Virus record (IMG/VR): IMGVR_UViG_3300005617_000015 | Span: 1-44,683 of that record | DNA length: 44,683 nucleotides | Source: a virus | Strand: one strand, 5' to 3' | In this document: positions 8,024-16,297 of the stretch, piece after piece | Position numbering within the stretch: the stretch's first letter is position 1 | Layout of the letters: each line of letters opens with the position of its first letter | Position numbers and translations under genes: made by a program | The notes under the pieces: model-generated | Told to the model about the DNA's origin: nothing | Databases searched by the model: none | What the model saw: only the letters and a program-made list of their open reading frames with translations

Positions 8024-9591
8024 TGGCCGATATCGACGAGATCATTTCCGGCGCGCGCGGTAATACGCGCTACAATTTCGATGCGATCGGCGATCCCGTC
8101 AAGACGTTCCGCGACGCTCAAAAGCAGGCTGATGAAACCAATCTTCGGCGAGCGTTCAAGGATGGCGTTCCGCTCGGACCTGACGGCCAGCCCGATTTTG
8201 CCGCTATGTCAAAGACGCTGTTCCAGAAGGGCGGCCTTGAGCAGGGCGTCGCTGCCGCCAATCTTGATGTCAGCCGGCAGCAACTCGCCGCGGGGCAGAG
8301 GGATAGAGCCCTATATGCTGGAGGTGGCGGCCAGCCAACCCCTATCGTCTCTCCCCCGTCAGCCAACCGCGGCGCATCCGTTGCCGTTGCGGCTCCGCTC
8401 AATCGGGGCGGCGAGCAGCCGTCGCAGCCTGGCCAGCCGAAAGGAGGGACCACCATCATGGGCGTTCTCTCCGCGCAGGGTATCCCGAACGATCAGCTTG
8501 GACCGGCCTCGGCCTCTATCGCTCGGCAGATCGGCGTCGAAGATCCCAACGCTCCGATTGACTTGAATAATCCCCAGGTGCGCAACGTGCTTGTCCCAGC
8601 TATCCAGCAGCTCAAACGGATGGGTATCGGGCAAGTCGTGCAGCAGCAGCCCCAGACTGCACAGGCTGCGCCTCCGCAGGCGCCACAGCCGGGGCAGGCC
8701 ATTCCCCAGCCGCAGCAGGCCCCGGCCACTGGCCAAGTCGCACCAGATTTCAATTCTAGATTTGGCGCCGCTCGCCCGGGTCAGGCAGACGCCGAACTGA
8801 CGAGGCTGCGCTACCTTGCCGGCAGCACCGATAAGGGAACGGCAGAGGCTGCCCGGGCTGAATTGAAAATCAGGCTCGAAGGTCAGCAGCCGACCAATAC
8901 GGTGAAGGAATATAATCAGGCCGTCAGCCAAGGGTTCAAGGGCACGTTTGAGGATTGGCAGAACCGCGGGGACGAAAACACCACGCAGCGCGATATTCTG
9001 ACCAAAAGCCTCCTGCCGCGCATTGATAAGTCGCAGGAAACGGCATCGGCCGCACGGGACGATATTGATTCTATCCACCGGGCGCGTGCTGAGCTGGATA
9101 AGCCCGGCGGCATCATCAACGGCGCATTTGCGGATAAGAGGCTGTTCCTAGCCAAGGCCGCCAATCTATTGGGCGTCCCCAACGCAGAAAAGATCAACAA
9201 CACAGAGGCTTATGGTGCTGCCATCGGCCAACGAGTTGCTGCGATGGTCAAGGCCTTCGGAAGCGGAACGGCCATCTCGGATGGAGACCGGCGCTTTGCT
9301 GCGGCTATGGCTGGCGGCAATATCGAGCTGGACGAGAAGTCCATGCGTCGCATTCTGGAAATTGGCGAGAAGGCCGCACGTGGCAAGATCGACTACCACA
9401 ATGCTTCTGTTGAAAAAATTGTGAACGCGAATGAGGCGCTTAAGCCGGCACGAGACACCTTCATTGTGAAAGCTCCTGATGCTTATGCAAAACAGGGGCC
9501 GTTGCCAAAACTTGAAGCGGGGAAGACGCAGGTCAACGGCCTTACCTACAAGGGTGGCGACCCGCGCGACAAATCCAATTGGGTCCGCTAA
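8023..9591 (+). CDS. Internal virion / DNA ejection protein (middle), predicted
   Basis: The 522-residue protein has a Q/P/A-rich low-complexity middle (~residues 125-245, with many PQ and QA pairs), flanked by more regular helical parts. Such linkers let ejection proteins unfold and pass the portal. It is coupled to both neighbours by overlapping stop/start codons. The C-terminal ~250 residues are predicted helical (TAAQ-like heptads). I see no lytic transglycosylase glutamate motif. The role is inferred from order and composition. Confidence 0.65.
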   Translation: MADIDEIISGARGNTRYNFDAIGDPVKTFRDAQKQADETNLRRAFKDGVPLGPDGQPDFAAMSKTLFQKGGLEQGVAAANLDVSRQQLAAGQRDRALYAGGGGQPTPIVSPPSANRGASVAVAAPLNRGGEQPSQPGQPKGGTTIMGVLSAQGIPNDQLGPASASIARQIGVEDPNAPIDLNNPQVRNVLVPAIQQLKRMGIGQVVQQQPQTAQAAPPQAPQPGQAIPQPQQAPATGQVAPDFNSRFGAARPGQADAELTRLRYLAGSTDKGTAEAARAELKIRLEGQQPTNTVKEYNQAVSQGFKGTFEDWQNRGDENTTQRDILTKSLLPRIDKSQETASAARDDIDSIHRARAELDKPGGIINGAFADKRLFLAKAANLLGVPNAEKINNTEAYGAAIGQRVAAMVKAFGSGTAISDGDRRFAAAMAGGNIELDEKSMRRILEIGEKAARGKIDYHNASVEKIVNANEALKPARDTFIVKAPDAYAKQGPLPKLEAGKTQVNGLTYKGGDPRDKSNWVR

Positions 9592-12089
9592 TGGCGCAAC
9601 CTTGGGAAATGGATTGGGGTCCTCAAGAGGCCCCGACATCTTCGGCCACTGCACCAGCATCTTCAGCGAAGCCACCGTGGGAGATGGATTGGGCACCAGA
9701 AGAGAAGAAATTCGGGCTCAGCGATACTTGGCCTGCACAACTCGCAAAAAGCATTTACCGTGCCGTTACGTTGCCCGGCGAAGGATATCAGGGGAAGCTT
9801 GCCGTTCAGCCGGAAAAGCCCGGCTGGATTACGGAGGGAGATATCGCCAACCAAGACGCGGTTGACCAGGACATCATCCATAGGTCTTTCGATCTGGCTG
9901 GCGTTGCTTCTCCAGCTTCTGCCGGTTCAAAAACTGTCGCCACTCCGGCCATTCCTCGCCCTGCTGCACCAGCTCCGACAAATGAAATTGTCAATGCCGC
10001 TAGTCGCGTTTCTGAGGTCGCTCCTGAAGCTATCAAGGTGCCCCGAGCATTCGCGAGCGATAATATGGCGGTTCAGCGAACCGCCCAAGGCATCCGAAAT
10101 ATTCCTATCGTTGGCGATGCCATCCCGCGGGCAACCGGAGAGATGGCCGATCAACTCGGCGGCGCAGTCAATAGCATTGCTTCCCACTATGGCGAGGGAA
10201 GCGGGCCTAACGTTGCAAACCGCATTCGAAACACGATCGGCGGTGCGGCAGAACGCGAAACGCAGACGGCCAAGACCGCTGCCGATAGCAGTGACGCGGC
10301 CGTCCTGGCTGATTGGGAGCGGGCGCATACCAGCGCGCGGGACGCGATCGGCGCGGCCGAGACCGGCGCTGCGGATGCGGCAAGACGTTCTGTCGGGGAT
10401 ATGTCGCCCCAGGATATGGGGGCGACGCTCATTGCGCGGCTACGACAGGGCGAACGGGAAGCGCATGCCACGAAAGAGCGTCTATATGGTATTGCGGCCA
10501 ATAGTGACGGCGCGATCAATGCTAATGCGGTTCGCGGCATTCGGAACGATGTAACTCGGTCGCTGGACGAGCAAGGATTGATTGTAGATCCGCAGTTGAC
10601 GCCAGCGGCATCTCGGATGGTGACAGAGCTCGACAACATCTCCAACCTGAATATTCCGAACCGGGTGGCTCGCCCGACTTCAATGGCGCAGGGGGACGTT
10701 GAGACGGCTGCGGTCAGCATGCAGGGCCTTGAGCAGACCCGGAAGCGCCTCAATGCACTATCGCAGGCAGCATCCAATGACGCTGATCGGCGTGCGGCCC
10801 GTCACGTCATTCGGGCTTATGATGATTGGCTCGGGAATGCATTCGACAATTCCCTGTTTTCTGGGAGCGACGAGGCTTTGCAGGCTTACCGCCAAGCCCG
10901 CGCGGCCAATACAGATTGGCGGCAACGCTTCGGGTTCAATGCGCGAGATGATGCGGATCGGATCGTTAATCGCATTGTGACGGGCGAGGTCACCCCACAG
11001 GAGGCCGCCAATTATATCGTCGGCGCCTCTAAGGTCGGTGCCAAGGGTGTTTCGTCTCGATTGCTGACCAGATTGGCTGAGGCAACCGGAAACGATCCAG
11101 AGGCTCTACAGGCCATTCGTGGGGGTGTCTGGAATAGGCTATCGCAGGCGACGGAGGGCACGGCCGCAAAACCCGCAGCCAAGGTTGCCGACGATATCGG
11201 GGAGTTTCTGAACGGATCGGGGCGTGACGTAGCTACCCGGCTGTTTACGCCGGAACAGCAAGGAGTCATGCGGACCTATGCCGAGACGCTTCGACGTGGC
11301 GGGCAGGCTCGCGAAACTCTGGCTGAAGCAGCAAAAAATTCAAAGCCGAGCGCGTCTTCTCCGCAAGTCGGCCAGATGGAAGAACTCGCAAACGCTGTTT
11401 TGGGCAAGGGCGGGAAATCCGACGAGGCGTTGTTTAACGCCATTGACAACTATGCGAAGTCGGGCAGCCGGGCTGATGTGAAAACGCTCGCGGACATCGT
11501 CCGGAATATTCCAGAGCAGAGCCGAGGGGATCTGGCGGGTGCCGTCATCAGAAAACTCGGGCAGTCGAAGCAGACCAACGACTTCTCTTTGGATATGTTC
11601 GCAACTCAATGGAATGACTACACACCTCAGGCAAAAGCTGTTTTGTTCGGAAATGCTGGGCCACATCGCCAGGCGCTAGATGACATTGCCATGATTTCGC
11701 AGCGCTATAAGGACATTGGGAAGAGATTCGGGAATCCGTCCGGGACAGCGCAGAATGTGAATTTTGCGGCTACGGGCGCATGGGTATTGGCATCGCCGTA
11801 TACAGCTATTCCGAGCCTGCTCGGCGGGGCTGTTGCCGCTAAAATGTTATCGTCCCCTGCCGGCGCGGCCAGCCTCTCAAAATGGGGGAGGGCTTCTATG
11901 GCTGCGCAGGCATCTCCTACACCGCAACGGCTTGTGGCCTTTCAGATTGCGTCGCGGAATCTGTCAAATACGGCTTCTGGCTTCGGCGCCAATATATCGC
12001 CAGCGGATCTTATGCAGATGATCCAGTCCCCTCGAAAGGCCGCAGCCGACGATCAGCAACCCAATGTTCCAGGGCGCGTAAGCCAGTAA
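9591..12089 (+). CDS. Internal virion / DNA ejection protein (large), predicted
   Basis: The 832-residue protein starts at ATG 9591, which overlaps the preceding stop (TAATG). The motif PWEMDW appears twice near the N-terminus (~residues 4-9 and 28-33). Most of the rest is Ala-rich and helical. A short hydrophobic Gly/Ala stretch lies near residues 720-750 (ATGAWVLASPYTAIPSLLGGAVAAKML), as expected for a protein that enters a membrane during ejection. Size and last position in the ejection block recall P22 gp16. A terminator follows. Confidence 0.68.
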   Translation: MAQPWEMDWGPQEAPTSSATAPASSAKPPWEMDWAPEEKKFGLSDTWPAQLAKSIYRAVTLPGEGYQGKLAVQPEKPGWITEGDIANQDAVDQDIIHRSFDLAGVASPASAGSKTVATPAIPRPAAPAPTNEIVNAASRVSEVAPEAIKVPRAFASDNMAVQRTAQGIRNIPIVGDAIPRATGEMADQLGGAVNSIASHYGEGSGPNVANRIRNTIGGAAERETQTAKTAADSSDAAVLADWERAHTSARDAIGAAETGAADAARRSVGDMSPQDMGATLIARLRQGEREAHATKERLYGIAANSDGAINANAVRGIRNDVTRSLDEQGLIVDPQLTPAASRMVTELDNISNLNIPNRVARPTSMAQGDVETAAVSMQGLEQTRKRLNALSQAASNDADRRAARHVIRAYDDWLGNAFDNSLFSGSDEALQAYRQARAANTDWRQRFGFNARDDADRIVNRIVTGEVTPQEAANYIVGASKVGAKGVSSRLLTRLAEATGNDPEALQAIRGGVWNRLSQATEGTAAKPAAKVADDIGEFLNGSGRDVATRLFTPEQQGVMRTYAETLRRGGQARETLAEAAKNSKPSASSPQVGQMEELANAVLGKGGKSDEALFNAIDNYAKSGSRADVKTLADIVRNIPEQSRGDLAGAVIRKLGQSKQTNDFSLDMFATQWNDYTPQAKAVLFGNAGPHRQALDDIAMISQRYKDIGKRFGNPSGTAQNVNFAATGAWVLASPYTAIPSLLGGAVAAKMLSSPAGAASLSKWGRASMAAQASPTPQRLVAFQIASRNLSNTASGFGANISPADLMQMIQSPRKAAADDQQPNVPGRVSQ

Positions 12090-12117
12090 GATCACGCCGA
12101 CAGAATAGATCAGTAAG

Positions 12118-12140
12118 GCCGTCCGCTGGGGCGGCTTTTT
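12118..12140 (+). terminator. Rho-independent terminator after ejection genes
   Basis: The stem GCCGTCC pairs with GGGCGGC (one G-U pair, loop GCTG) and is followed by TTTTT. It separates the head/ejection genes from the tail fibre genes. The fibre gene starts 16 nt downstream. Confidence 0.85.
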
Positions 12141-12155
12141 CATTGAGGCTTCCAC

Positions 12156-13157
12156 ATGTTCAAACGTCTCTGCCTCGCTCTTGCGGGGCTTTTTGCGCTG
12201 GCCAGCCTAGCACAGGCCGCCGGAACTGTCCCGGGCTTTAGCCTGACGCCGCAATTCGATCTGACGGGAACAGTCGCTCCCGGTTGTAAGCTCTATGTGA
12301 TCCAGGCTGGCACTACCGCGACGCCGCAAAATTCCTATTCAGACTCGGGGCTTACGCAGCTTTTGCCGAACCCTCTGACCTGCGATGCCGGCGGCAGAAT
12401 CCAGCAGTTCTTCGTCGCTGACGGCTTGATCAAGCTGCGGCTCACTAAATCCAACGGAACGCAGATTTTCGTCGGGGATAACCTGCTTGTTGTCGGGTCT
12501 TCTGGCGGCGGCGGTGGCGGCGGCACGATTGATCCGACTACGATCGCCTCAACGGGAGATATGAAGGCAGCCTATGGCACGGCTATTCTGTCGGGCTGGG
12601 TCCGTGCAAATGGCCGGACCATCGGGTCAGCAACGTCAGGCGCGACCGAGCGCGCTAATTCCGACGTTCAGGCGCTGTTTGTTTATCTGTGGGGCGCCGA
12701 TGCAAACCTGGCGGTGAGCGGCGGCCGTGGCGTGTCAGCGGCGGCCGATTGGGCTGCGAACAAGACAATCGCAACGCCTGATTGGCGCGGTCGCGCCCTT
12801 GCCGGCCTTGACGACATGGGCAACAGCGCGGCGGGGCGGCTCACGGCCACCTATTTCGGAACGGTGGCGACCGTGCTTGGTGCGGCGGGAGGGACTGAAA
12901 GCAGGACGCTTACTGCGGCTCAGCTTCCATCGAGTATCCCCTTCACCGATCCGGGCCACACACACGCAGCTCAATGGGAAATGGGGAATTCGACTGGCAC
13001 TGGAGACTTCCCACCTCGCGGCGTCACTAATACCGGCGTGTTCAAGACTGTTACGGTTTCCAGCGCGACGACGGGCATCACGATCAATCCGAGCGGTGGC
13101 CAAGCACATGCGACTGCTTCACCGATGATGCTAGCAACCTTCTATCTGAAGCTTTGA
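12156..13157 (+). CDS. Tail fibre protein with signal peptide, virion-anchor domain and collar-type C-terminus
   Basis: The 333-residue protein has three parts. Residues 1-21 are a textbook Sec signal (basic MFKR, hydrophobic core, AQA cleavage site). Residues ~28-115 match the common phage fibre anchor pattern (GCKLYVIQAGT, CDAGGRIQQFFVADGLIKLRLT). A seven-glycine linker follows at ~118-124. Residues ~145-333 resemble the phage tail collar/fibre-tip module (SGWVRANGRTIG, TPDWRGRALAGLDDMG, AAQLPSS, C-terminal HATASPMMLATFYLKL). It probably binds the cell surface. A secretion signal on a virion fibre is unexpected, because virions assemble in the cytoplasm. The start is firm: ATG 12156 follows a terminator and no other ATG fits the signal. 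Confidence 0.85.
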   Translation: MFKRLCLALAGLFALASLAQAAGTVPGFSLTPQFDLTGTVAPGCKLYVIQAGTTATPQNSYSDSGLTQLLPNPLTCDAGGRIQQFFVADGLIKLRLTKSNGTQIFVGDNLLVVGSSGGGGGGGTIDPTTIASTGDMKAAYGTAILSGWVRANGRTIGSATSGATERANSDVQALFVYLWGADANLAVSGGRGVSAAADWAANKTIATPDWRGRALAGLDDMGNSAAGRLTATYFGTVATVLGAAGGTESRTLTAAQLPSSIPFTDPGHTHAAQWEMGNSTGTGDFPPRGVTNTGVFKTVTVSSATTGITINPSGGQAHATASPMMLATFYLKL

Positions 13158-13159
13158 CC

Positions 13160-13501
13160 ATGAGCATCACCCTTAGTTCTGCCACAACGAACAACGCGGA
13201 TTGGAAGACGCAATTCCAGTTCAACGATGCGGATACCGGCGATCTGATCGATTTCACGGGCGCAACTATCGAGGTGTCCGTCAAGGATTTCGACGGCTGT
13301 CAGAAGATCGAGGCCAGAACTGATAACGGCCTTATTGTCATCGTGAGCACTGGAATTTTTGAGGTGGATGTACCGGCCTCGACGATGGCTAGTCTCTGCC
13401 CTGGCACGTACAAGATTGGTGGCGTCTATTCGCTGAATGACGAGACGATCTCGCTCTTTACTGGATCGCTCGCGGTCATCTCTGGGGTCGCTCACCTATG
13501 A
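13160..13501 (+). CDS. Small beta-rich tail fibre-associated protein
   Basis: The 113-residue protein has alternating beta-strand-like segments (SITLSSATTNNADWKTQFQF, GATIEVSVKDFDG, GIFEVDVPAST, GTYKIGGVYS), like immunoglobulin-like or fibre adaptor domains placed between fibre genes. ATG 13160 lies just after the fibre stop. The stop overlaps the next ATG (ATGA at 13498). No enzymatic motif. It may be a connector or chaperone of the fibres. Confidence 0.7.
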   Translation: MSITLSSATTNNADWKTQFQFNDADTGDLIDFTGATIEVSVKDFDGCQKIEARTDNGLIVIVSTGIFEVDVPASTMASLCPGTYKIGGVYSLNDETISLFTGSLAVISGVAHL

Positions 13502-14055
13502 CAATCCCAGTCCTGAAGATCAAGGTTCTCCCTAAGCCGGTTGTCAAAGGGAAGATGGATGTCCGCTTTCCTGCAAACGTAATTGCCGATGATTTTCTGA
13601 CTGTCTTCAAGGCGAACGGAGCCTATACTTTCGGAGCGGACTACACTCTTCTTGATCCAAGCGCGATCATAGATGCTGCATCATCCCTTATCGCAGTGTA
13701 TGACCAGAGTAGCCAAAGCTGGAAGGTGAACACGGTCGCTGGGTTGCTCCAGCAGGCACCTTATGTCGAGCAGCATATTACGGGACCTGGCCCGGTCACA
13801 ATTGCAAACAATGCCGGCGTCGTTCGCGTCAATCAAACCGTTGGGGCCGCCATCACTCTTAATATGGGTCCTTCAGCCTCTAAAACTTGTCCAGTTCTGA
13901 TAAGCGACTGGAAGGGTGACGCAGGGACAAACAACATCACGATCAATCTCTCTGGAAGCGACAAGTTTCCCGGGAATCTCACGAGCTGGAAGATCGCGGG
14001 TGATACCGGCAGCGTCTTCCTGAGGCCAATTGGAGGCGTCGGGTACGCACTATGA
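13498..14055 (+). CDS. Tail fibre-associated protein
   Basis: The 185-residue protein has no signal peptide. Its C-terminal half (VRVNQTVGAAITLNMG, FLRPIGGVGYAL) has the repeating Gly/hydrophobic pattern of fibre shafts and trimeric beta structures. Overlapping codons link it to the genes on both sides (13498 and 14052). It sits between a collar-type fibre and a beta-helix spike, suggesting it joins the spike to the virion. Function is inferred from context. Confidence 0.68.
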   Translation: MTIPVLKIKVLPKPVVKGKMDVRFPANVIADDFLTVFKANGAYTFGADYTLLDPSAIIDAASSLIAVYDQSSQSWKVNTVAGLLQQAPYVEQHITGPGPVTIANNAGVVRVNQTVGAAITLNMGPSASKTCPVLISDWKGDAGTNNITINLSGSDKFPGNLTSWKIAGDTGSVFLRPIGGVGYAL

Positions 14056-15854
14056 GATATCTGCATAAGCTTGTTCTGATGGTCGCCTCGGCGGCCTTTT
14101 TTATTGCCTCATCTCAGGCGCAGAATACCGGCACGGTATCCAACCATGCCGTTCCGATCGGGAAGGGTCCCGGCGTTTCCGGCTACACCAGCGTAGCGCC
14201 GGGTGCCACGGGCATCCCGCTTACGAGCAACGGCGCGGGTGTAGACCCGTCGTTCCATGCCGTGACGAATGCCGGCATCGCGCCAGGCGCAGCCAATACG
14301 GTGAAGGGCTCCGTCAACGGAACGACGACAGGCGACCTTGCGATTGCCTCCTGCTCGTTGGCCTATCAGTTTACGCAGTGGGTCACAGGTACGGGCTGGC
14401 AATGCGGTCTTAACCCGGTCTTGCCATCCCGTGCGGTAGCGCTGACGCTTAATCTATCGGCGTTCTCTGTTGTGACGACGCAGGGATATGCCACGGCCGG
14501 TGATGGTGGGGGGGCCACATTCCAGAAGCAGGCGGTCGGAACGTCGTTTATCGATCAGAACCTCGCTAATGCGCCATGCACCATCGCGGGCGGTAGCGCG
14601 TACACAAACGGCACCTATTACGGCGTCTTTCTGACGGGCGGCAGCGGGGCGCTGGCGTTCGCTGTCGTCACGGTTTCGGGCGGCGCGGTAACAGCCGTGG
14701 ATGTCACGTACTCGGCAGGCAACAAGTATAAGGTCGGTGATGTCCTCACCGCGGCTGCATCCTCGATTGGTGGCACGGGAAGCGGCTTCACGTGTACGGT
14801 CAATGCGATCGTCTCGGCGAAAGCATCGTTCACCGATACCGCTTCCAACCCGTGGCAGTACGTCGTTGATAGCGGCGGCATAGCCAATACGCGGCAGTTC
14901 GGCGCAAAAATTGATGGGTCAACGGACGACTTTGCGAGCATCCAATCGGCGCTTTACTTTGCAAACTATACCACCGATCTCGCCGTTGGTAGCATCACCG
15001 GACATTGGGGCGGGAAGGTATTTCAGCCGAGAGGTGCTTCGAACGTCTGCGGGACCACGACGGTTTCTCTAGTCGTCCCACAGGGTGTGCGCTTTGAGGG
15101 CGAGGGTCCTTATTCGTCTATCCTCGGCGTTTGCCCGACGTTCTTCGCTGCAACGCACTTCATTGAGCTATGTAATCCTAACTGGCATTTTGCCTGCTTC
15201 GATGCGCGCATTGAGGCCATGGGCCTAACGGTGACCCGGTCGCAGGCCGCAAACGCCAACATCGCCATGGTTCATAGCAACAACGTCCAGCACACCGGCG
15301 GACTGGTGCAGGTCTATATTCAGGCTGGCAATCGCACTTGTTTCTTCTATCAAAAGGGGTACGGCGGCGCGTCTTACGTCACTTACGAAGACGGCGAATG
15401 CGGATATAACGGTTCTAATTTCGGCATCCGCATCGGTGACAGCACCGCAAGCGGGATGAACGTAAGCGGCACCGTTTTCGATATGAATAAAATGGTCGTC
15501 GGCGGCCCGGCAACCGCTCCGCTCGCTGCGCAGGCAGCATTCGTTATCCAAGGTGGGTTGGTTCAAATTCGAAACAGCCATTCGGAGCAAATTCCGCAGG
15601 GGATTGTCATCGACAGCCAAGGTGCGTCCGTTGCCTCCACCATGGTGAAGATTTCAAACTACAACGCCGGCTCTGGCAGTGTCACATGCACGGCTACCGC
15701 GCAGATCAATAGCACCAACATCAGCGGCAACACTATTATGGAGATGGTGCCCGGCGGAAGCTGCACGGTCGTCGTCGCCAACGGGTTGGGCGCGAACGTA
15801 ACCACCAACATCGTCCAGCAGACCAAATTCACGCCGAACGCCACCACCTTCTAA
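14052..15854 (+). CDS. Beta-helix tail spike with N-terminal signal peptide
   Basis: The 600-residue protein begins with a clear Sec signal (MRYLHKLVLMVASAAFFIASSQA, cleavage after SQA). Next is a linker type often seen in rhizobial phage tail proteins (GTVSNHAVPIGKGPGVSGYTS). Around residues 280-300 the stretch FGAKIDGSTDDFASIQSAL is the classic start of pectate-lyase-like right-handed beta-helix spikes, and the rest has the repeating beta-helix pattern. It is likely a polysaccharide-binding or depolymerising receptor protein. The active site cannot be read from sequence alone. An intrinsic-terminator-like hairpin lies inside the signal-peptide codons. Start: ATG overlaps the previous stop (ATGA). 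Confidence 0.8.
   Translation: MRYLHKLVLMVASAAFFIASSQAQNTGTVSNHAVPIGKGPGVSGYTSVAPGATGIPLTSNGAGVDPSFHAVTNAGIAPGAANTVKGSVNGTTTGDLAIASCSLAYQFTQWVTGTGWQCGLNPVLPSRAVALTLNLSAFSVVTTQGYATAGDGGGATFQKQAVGTSFIDQNLANAPCTIAGGSAYTNGTYYGVFLTGGSGALAFAVVTVSGGAVTAVDVTYSAGNKYKVGDVLTAAASSIGGTGSGFTCTVNAIVSAKASFTDTASNPWQYVVDSGGIANTRQFGAKIDGSTDDFASIQSALYFANYTTDLAVGSITGHWGGKVFQPRGASNVCGTTTVSLVVPQGVRFEGEGPYSSILGVCPTFFAATHFIELCNPNWHFACFDARIEAMGLTVTRSQAANANIAMVHSNNVQHTGGLVQVYIQAGNRTCFFYQKGYGGASYVTYEDGECGYNGSNFGIRIGDSTASGMNVSGTVFDMNKMVVGGPATAPLAAQAAFVIQGGLVQIRNSHSEQIPQGIVIDSQGASVASTMVKISNYNAGSGSVTCTATAQINSTNISGNTIMEMVPGGSCTVVVANGLGANVTTNIVQQTKFTPNATTF
14081..14102 (+). terminator. Terminator-like hairpin inside the tail spike reading frame
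   Basis: GGTCGCC (14081-14087) pairs with GGCGGCC (14090-14096), including one G-U pair, and is followed by six T. It looks like the other rho-independent terminators of this genome, yet its bases encode signal-peptide residues VASAAFFI. It could attenuate transcription of the spike gene unless ribosomes cover it. It is 26 nt downstream of the preceding gene's stop, where a terminator would be expected. Confidence 0.6.
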
Positions 15855-15863
15855 GAGGCTGAT

Positions 15864-16103
15864 ATGCTATTGCTCGCAACCACCATCTGGTACTTGGTTA
15901 TCACGCCGCTCCCAACCGGGGACGCGCCCGACGCGCGGCTATATAAGAGCATTGAAGTCGAGAGCGCGGAGTTTCCGAGCAAGGCCGACTGCACGCAGTT
16001 TGGAACGCAGCGCGGGCAAGCCGAACTGGACAAGGTCTACGCCCCGTCTGTGCATCCCGCGATCGTCGGGGCATTCAACTGCTTTTCACGCATCAAGCCC
16101 TAA
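15864..16103 (+). CDS. Small membrane or exported protein
   Basis: The 79-residue protein has an N-terminal hydrophobic segment (MLLLATTIWYLVITPL) and a soluble C-terminal part with two cysteines (DCTQFGT and FNCFSRIKP) that could form a disulphide in the periplasm. It follows the spike gene by 9 nt. I do not recognise a family. The hydrophobic start without a clean signal-peptidase site favours an inner-membrane anchor. Confidence 0.65.
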   Translation: MLLLATTIWYLVITPLPTGDAPDARLYKSIEVESAEFPSKADCTQFGTQRGQAELDKVYAPSVHPAIVGAFNCFSRIKP

Positions 16104-16214
16104 TCACCAGATCCCGCCACGCTCCTCAAGCTTGTCGATTTCAGCCTGTCGAATTGGGTCAGGCTTGTTATCGCTCAGCCACTTTCGGAAGAACTGAATT
16201 AGACGGTGCAGCAT
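16104..16214 (-). CDS. 36-residue leftward protein inside the late operon
   Basis: This small gene lies on the minus strand between two rightward genes. ATG at 16214 has a perfect Shine-Dalgarno core, AGGAGG (16223-16228), 8 nt upstream, which is strong evidence that it is translated. A promoter-like pair TTTACA / TAGGAC with a 17-nt spacer lies just upstream. The peptide is amphipathic (RLIQFFRKWL at residues 4-13) with a charged tail ending in ERGGIW, and has no signal sequence. Its stop abuts the TAA of the gene at 15864. It resembles a moron: a small independently expressed gene, possibly active in the lysogen. Confidence 0.68.
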   Translation of the reverse strand: MLHRLIQFFRKWLSDNKPDPIRQAEIDKLEERGGIW

Positions 16215-16234
16215 AGGGTTGTCCTCCTAGAGGA

Positions 16235-16263
16235 GTCCTACCGCTGGGCCTTCCGCCTGTAAA
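16235..16263 (-). promoter_or_regulatory. Promoter-like sequence for the 36-residue leftward gene
   Basis: On the minus strand TTTACA (16258-16263) and TAGGAC (16235-16240) are separated by 17 nt. The predicted start is near 16228, right at the AGGAGG, so the mRNA leader would be about 14 nt. The -35 matches consensus at 5 of 6 positions, but the -10 is only moderate. Confidence 0.4.
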
Positions 16264-16279
16264 GCCGCCTCCGGGCGGC
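16264..16279. terminator. GC-rich hairpin before the endolysin gene
   Basis: GCCGCC (16264-16269) pairs with GGCGGC (16274-16279) around a TCCG loop. It is preceded by AAA and followed by ATTCTC. Its form resembles the other terminators of this genome, but the T-run is weak on the plus strand and short on the minus strand. It may be a weak terminator or an mRNA stabiliser upstream of the endolysin gene. Confidence 0.45.
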
Positions 16280-16297
16280 ATTCTCATGGGAACAGTC

